The position numbers and the translations under genes were made by a program. From the NCBI GenBank assembly GCA_029747015.1, contig JAKOGI010001330.1, positions 187,501 through 251,500 on the forward strand: a DNA stretch of 64,000 bases, in the 5' to 3' direction. Source of the DNA: Carnegiea gigantea. Taxonomy: Eukaryota; Streptophyta; Magnoliopsida; Caryophyllales; Cactaceae. Below, one piece after another: positions 60,106-64,000 of the stretch. Under the pieces are notes generated by a model. That model was not told the DNA's origin. It worked only from the letters and a program-made list of their open reading frames with translations, and made no database searches. Within the stretch, counting starts at the first letter, position 1, and each line of letters begins with the position of its first letter.

Positions 60106-61327
60106 ATGGCCATTTTCCATTTACCTTAATCTGAGCATGAACCTTTTTGGCAATACTTATCTGGATTGAATGATTATCATCCTCAATATGTGCATTTCAC
60201 GTATGAAAAATGGAAAATATGTAATGTTGTGCTTGATGGGATAACACATGAGACCCGAGCCACCCTTGATGATATGGTGGTATGTGCTCGTTAAACATTG
60301 ATGATATTTGGGACTTTTTTGAGTCTTTGGTTTAGTATCCATGGCACCATAAGAATGCTAGTGAGTCTTTTGTGTGCCCTTCCCCCATTTCCTATGATTT
60401 GCACGCTTATTCTCCTCTTATATGCTCTTATTGTCAATCTGTTGACCATGATGCGAATTCTTATCCCTATTATGATACTTTCGATGCATGCTGTGCTAGA
60501 CTTTATGTCATAATAGAGACAATAAATGAGCGACATGAGTGTTTGTTGGTAAGATGAGGGAGTGTGGCCTACTGCATGAGACCAACCCTAGTCCATCTTC
60601 TCCTAGACTTAAGGTTAGTCTCTATGATGATTATGAGTCTTCCTTTCCCTTAGAGCCTGATTTTATGGTTAATTCACCTTTGACAGACCTAAAGGAAGTG
60701 ATTGATCCTCCCTTGATATCTTTACCATTCATCGCTTCATCCTTGTCTAGCACACCTAGAGACACTACTGAGGGTGTTTTATGCTTACTTTCTTCTCCCT
60801 TTTTTTTAGCTTAGTGCATAGGGCTAGCGATGGGTAAGTCTCTTAGGGGTGATGCTAGTTGTGTAGAGGATGATTTGCTTGATTGGTCGGACGATATTGC
60901 ATTGTTAGAGCCTTCTTTTGAGGAGTATTATAATGATGATATGAGGGTTGGTGCCACTCCTAGCATTGAGCATATTGACTCTATTTGCATTGAGTCACTT
61001 AATTTAGTTCCCATTTCATCCCGCTTCCTTTCCACCACTCCGTCTCATTTGCATACTCTTTATGAGTCCCTAGGTGACATTAGAGGGTATAATCCCTCAT
61101 TTGACCCTTATTGTGTATACTTAGTGGGCATGCCTAGGAAAATTAAGCAGACCACTTTCTTTGATTATTCTTTTGATTTTTCTATAGGATTTGATAAGTG
61201 TAAGAGGACACTCACTTTCTTTGCTATGATCTTATTAGTGTTCTCTTATTCACATCATTTTGATATGTATGTAAAGGCATATGATAAGCTTCTAAGAGCG
61301 TTGACTGCATTCGAGTTGACGATTTGA
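60106..61327 (+). pseudogene. Gag-like ORF of element F
   Basis: Start ATG at 60106 after an A-rich leader, aligned with the A copy. An early TAA (60124) and a TAA near 60293 break the N-terminal part; frames shift up to 60539. Landmarks: EPFWQYLSGLNDY (about 60136), KWKICNVVLDGITHETRATL (about 60207), WDFFESLV (about 60312), the knuckle-like CSYCQSVDHDANSY (about 60430; C-x2-C-x4-H-x4-Tyr) and SPRLKVSLYDDYESS (about 60600). The last 165 codons (60830-61327) are open, with a hydrophobic segment LTFFAMILLVFSY (about 61213-61251) near the C-terminus. I infer a Gag with an added C-terminal region of unknown role; no enzyme domain. Confidence 0.65.
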
Positions 61328-61345
61328 GTCTTGAGAGATGAGGAA

Positions 61346-61431
61346 GAGTGGCTGATGCTCCTCGAGCCTCCATAGCATCATCTTACAGAAATATAGGTTG
61401 GGTACAATCAGTACCCGACCTGGTATAATCG
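61346..61431 (+). other. Paired conserved blocks downstream of the gag-like ORF (F copy)
   Basis: gagtggctgatgctc (61346-61360) and gacctggtataatcg (61417-61431), each identical to its partner in element A, begin 18 bp after the ORF stop and are therefore non-coding in F. Confidence 0.6.
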
Positions 61432-62932
61432 TTCTAACTCTTCTCCCTTCTTTTTATTTTCTTTCTTTTCTTTTTTTTTGTTTAGTTATGGATATTAGGT
61501 TGTGTTTAGTTGTGGATATTATGTTGTGTTCTTGTGGGTGATCATTTTGAGGTGAAACTTGGGATATTGTGGAGCCGATTGATGGCTATGATCACCTTTG
61601 TGTGCCTTTTATTCATAGTTGTGTCTTGTTGTTGGTGTTGTTGTTGGATTTGTATATGTTCATTTTTGGTTTGTTAGTTTTGTATATATGAGTGGTCTTG
61701 TCGTTGATTGGGTGAGATTGTGTTTTTGGGGGAGTGTGTTAGCTTGTGTATATGTGTGTAGGTTTAGTATTCTTATATGATTTTGTTTTTTTTGTTTTTG
61801 TGTGTTTTTATGGTAGTAGTAACTCCTCGGCTCCCAATAAGGACACTGCAAGATTTGGGTATGGGGGGTGGGAAGTCATATACCCTTTTGCATATATTGC
61901 TGTGAAATTTTTCAATTTTTGTATAGTTTTTCTTTTGGTTTTGGGGAACTTTTGTGCCCTTGTGATTGGTTTTTGACCTTTGATAGCTTGGTTGTTAGCT
62001 TGTATATAGGTTAAATATGCATGATGGGACATTTGTCTACAATTTGGTCTTCGATATCTCATAATAACCCCATTTCACGTGTGCGGTTTTATGCTTACCT
62101 TATGCACTTTACCATTGACTTTTGGTGTTAGTAGTTGAAATTTGGATTTGGGGACATTCTACTTAGTTAATTGACTTCCAGTTTCGCTTTATTATGAGAA
62201 AAAGAAAAAAAATGAGAAAAATAAGAAGTGTAAAAATGAGCTTAACTCCGATACCTCTATTTGGGATTGAATAAGTGCTTTGCATATCCAAATAAAACCC
62301 CTAAATAGAGAAGAAGCCCGAATATGTGCTAGGTTGTTCCTCCAGGATTTCAAGGACTAATAAGCCAAGAACTATCCACCTGGGCGAAGAAGCATAAGGA
62401 GAAAAGCGGGAAAAAAAGAAGAAAAGAAAAAAAGACCAAAAATAAAAGGAGTCATAAACCAAGTGGAGATGACCTTTTACCCGATTTTAGCTTAGTGTTA
62501 GAAGTCACGACACCTTGCAGAAAGCACCAAGGTGTGCAAATCAAGTCATTGTATTACGCGGGGTGAAAAATGAGAGCTGGGATACATTTATACCCTATGT
62601 TGTATCTTGAATGTATGTTTTGCTTGTATATGGCTTAGTAGCTAGGTTGTTAGGGTGATAGAATCGATCTAGATGTGTACATGTTTTCCCCTTTGCCTTG
62701 TACATATAATTTTCTTTTGAAAAAAATCCAAAAATATTTTAAAGATTTTGTGGGTATATCTTCTGCAAACCCTCATAAGACTTCACTCATCCGCTTGGGA
62801 GAACCAAGGGGTTGAAAGGGCTTGTTGCATACGCTAAATATAACCGTGATTCCTACGAAGGTGAGTTTGGTTCTTATGCTAGTTTTTCGTCTGTTTTACT
62901 CGAGAACAAGCAAAAGATAGGTATGTCGTATT
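61432..62932 (+). other. 3' untranslated interior of F
   Basis: T- and G-rich sequence, then A-rich runs near 62200-62450; no frame with a motif. From about 62700 it matches element A (43690-43915). The weak purine stretch gaacaagcaaaagataggta (62904-62923) is the presumed polypurine tract region before the LTR. Confidence 0.6.
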
Positions 62933-64000
62933 TGTTGGACACTAATTTGTCGCATTTTACATGCCTCTATCCCCTAATTTTAGCTTGTATAATAATATAA
63001 TCTTTAGAATTTTTACTTGTTTTATTTACTTTTGTAGGTAATAAGTTCAACCGAGCAAGTGCTACAAAAAGGAGCAAAAAAAGGCATAAAAGAAGAAAAC
63101 AAGGCAAAGGGCAAAGGGCGGCTTGTTGACTGCATGACAGCTGCCGCCACCAACCACCAGTCCAGCCGAGGCAAGCGACGGCCTTCAGCCAACCCAATTC
63201 CTCGGCCTCCTACTCCTCTTTCTCGGCCCGCTTCGATTCCTATAAAAGGCTTTGTCTTCAGGACTTTTGGGAGGCTCCTTTGGCGATTTTTAGGCTAGGT
63301 TTTAGGTTACTTTTAGCCAATAAAAACTCCATTAGGGAAATTAGATCAGGAGATTAGATTGTAATTTTGGAAGACTTGGATTCAAGCTTGTGGATTTTGG
63401 ATCTTCATTAAACAATTCTCAAGCCTAAGTTTCCTCTTCTCCCTTTCTCTTTCTATTTCATACTTTGTTCTTGCTTCTTTTGTTTGAGCATGTTTAGATT
63501 GTATTTAGTTTAAATGTTTAGTTTTCATTGTTAATCAATGTTTTATTAGCTTGCTAGATTTGATTAGCTTCATTCTCTTTCCTCTCTCGTTCATGTTTGT
63601 TTTCATATTTGCTAGGTTAGGTGTAGTTAGATTTTGTAATTTCTTTATTGATGATTAGTGGTTAGTTTTGTTGGCTTGAATTTTGATTAGCCCTTTGATG
63701 CCTAACCAGTCTTGTATTAGGCCTAACCACACCCAATTTATGCCTAGAATTTAGAGTTTTCTCTCATGCCAGCTAAATGGTCGATGAAATGCTTGAGAGA
63801 GCATTCATCTATATTTTTGGGGGATTGACTTATGTCGAGAGGTGAGCTCAATTAGCTAGTATAGAAGAGAGGATAGCTGAGATTTGGACATGAAAATAGT
63901 CCAAATCCTAACTAGGTCCGAGAGTTGCTAATTTGGTGGCCTAATTAGGCTAACCCCATGAAAATAGGTGGTTAGACTAATTAGGTTAGCTCATGACCGT
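62933..64000 (+). repeat. Element F 3' LTR, truncated by the window end
   Basis: Starts TGTTGGACAC and covers about the first 1,068 bases of the LTR; collinear with 58607 onward, with small differences. Contains the TATA-like tataaaagg at 63241-63249. Confidence 0.9.

Larger units (their letters stand above)
58607..64000 (+). mobile_element. Element F: gag-only LTR retrotransposon, relative of A (right end outside window)
   Basis: 5' LTR 58607-59977, primer site, gag-like ORF (60106-61327) and 3' LTR from 62933, truncated by the window end. About 5.7 kb in full if the LTRs are equal in length. There is no protease, reverse transcriptase or integrase, so it is non-autonomous. It shares with A the ORF, the two 15-bp blocks and the sequence before the 3' LTR. 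The LTRs are much more alike to each other than those of A, so F is younger. It is inserted in the 3' LTR of H. Confidence 0.85.

Overview
The window is plant nuclear DNA, AT-rich and made almost entirely of transposable elements. I found no intact host gene, no rRNA or tRNA gene, no CRISPR array and no bacterial feature. Plant origin rests on the element families: a Tekay/Del-type chromovirus with a C-terminal chromodomain-like tail, an Athila-type Ty3/gypsy element with an aspartate-tRNA primer site, Ty1/copia elements with initiator-Met primer sites, a CACTA (En/Spm) transposon, and LTR elements that carry only a gag-like ORF. The species cannot be read from the sequence; the low GC and this mix suggest a flowering plant, probably a dicot.

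Left cluster (1799-45265): a nest three deep with two branches. Element A, an old gag-only LTR element, spans 1799-45265, but only about 7.2 kb of that is its own sequence (1799-6450, 26434-26769, 43013-45265). Element B (Tekay-like chromovirus, 6451-26428, target duplication gtatt) sits in A. Element C (CACTA, 12092-20171, target duplication ctg/cgg) sits in B at the gag/protease junction. Element D (copia, 26770-43012) also sits in A, 336 bp to the right of B. Element E (Athila-like, 28547-39811, target duplication gaggg) sits in D between protease and integrase. Removing C from B, or E from D, brings the interrupted coding regions back together.

Right cluster (about 48940-64000): a copia fragment on the minus strand (G) is cut at 52440 by the 5' LTR of a Ty3/gypsy element (H). 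H has lost RNase H and integrase, and its 3' LTR is cut at 58606 by element F, a second member of the gag-only family of A. F runs off the right edge. Between the clusters (45266-48940) lies degraded sequence with a minus-strand Myb/SANT-like pseudogene and a possible small CACTA relic.

How the parts relate: E is the youngest and least damaged autonomous element (LTR starts differ at 1 of 60 bases by eye, against 5 of 60 for D and 8 of 60 for B), but it still carries six breaks in gag-pol and has lost the catalytic integrase glutamate. A and F encode no enzymes. They have primer sites of the same tRNA type as E, so Athila-like elements are plausible providers of reverse transcriptase and integrase. 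The most notable items are (1) the A/F family, whose only ORF has a gag-type zinc knuckle and a C-terminal hydrophobic segment, with two short exact motif blocks downstream; (2) an extra ORF with an acidic tandem repeat upstream of gag in B; and (3) a 13-exon, about 694-codon gene in C that can be followed with consistent splice phases and is broken only by three stop codons.
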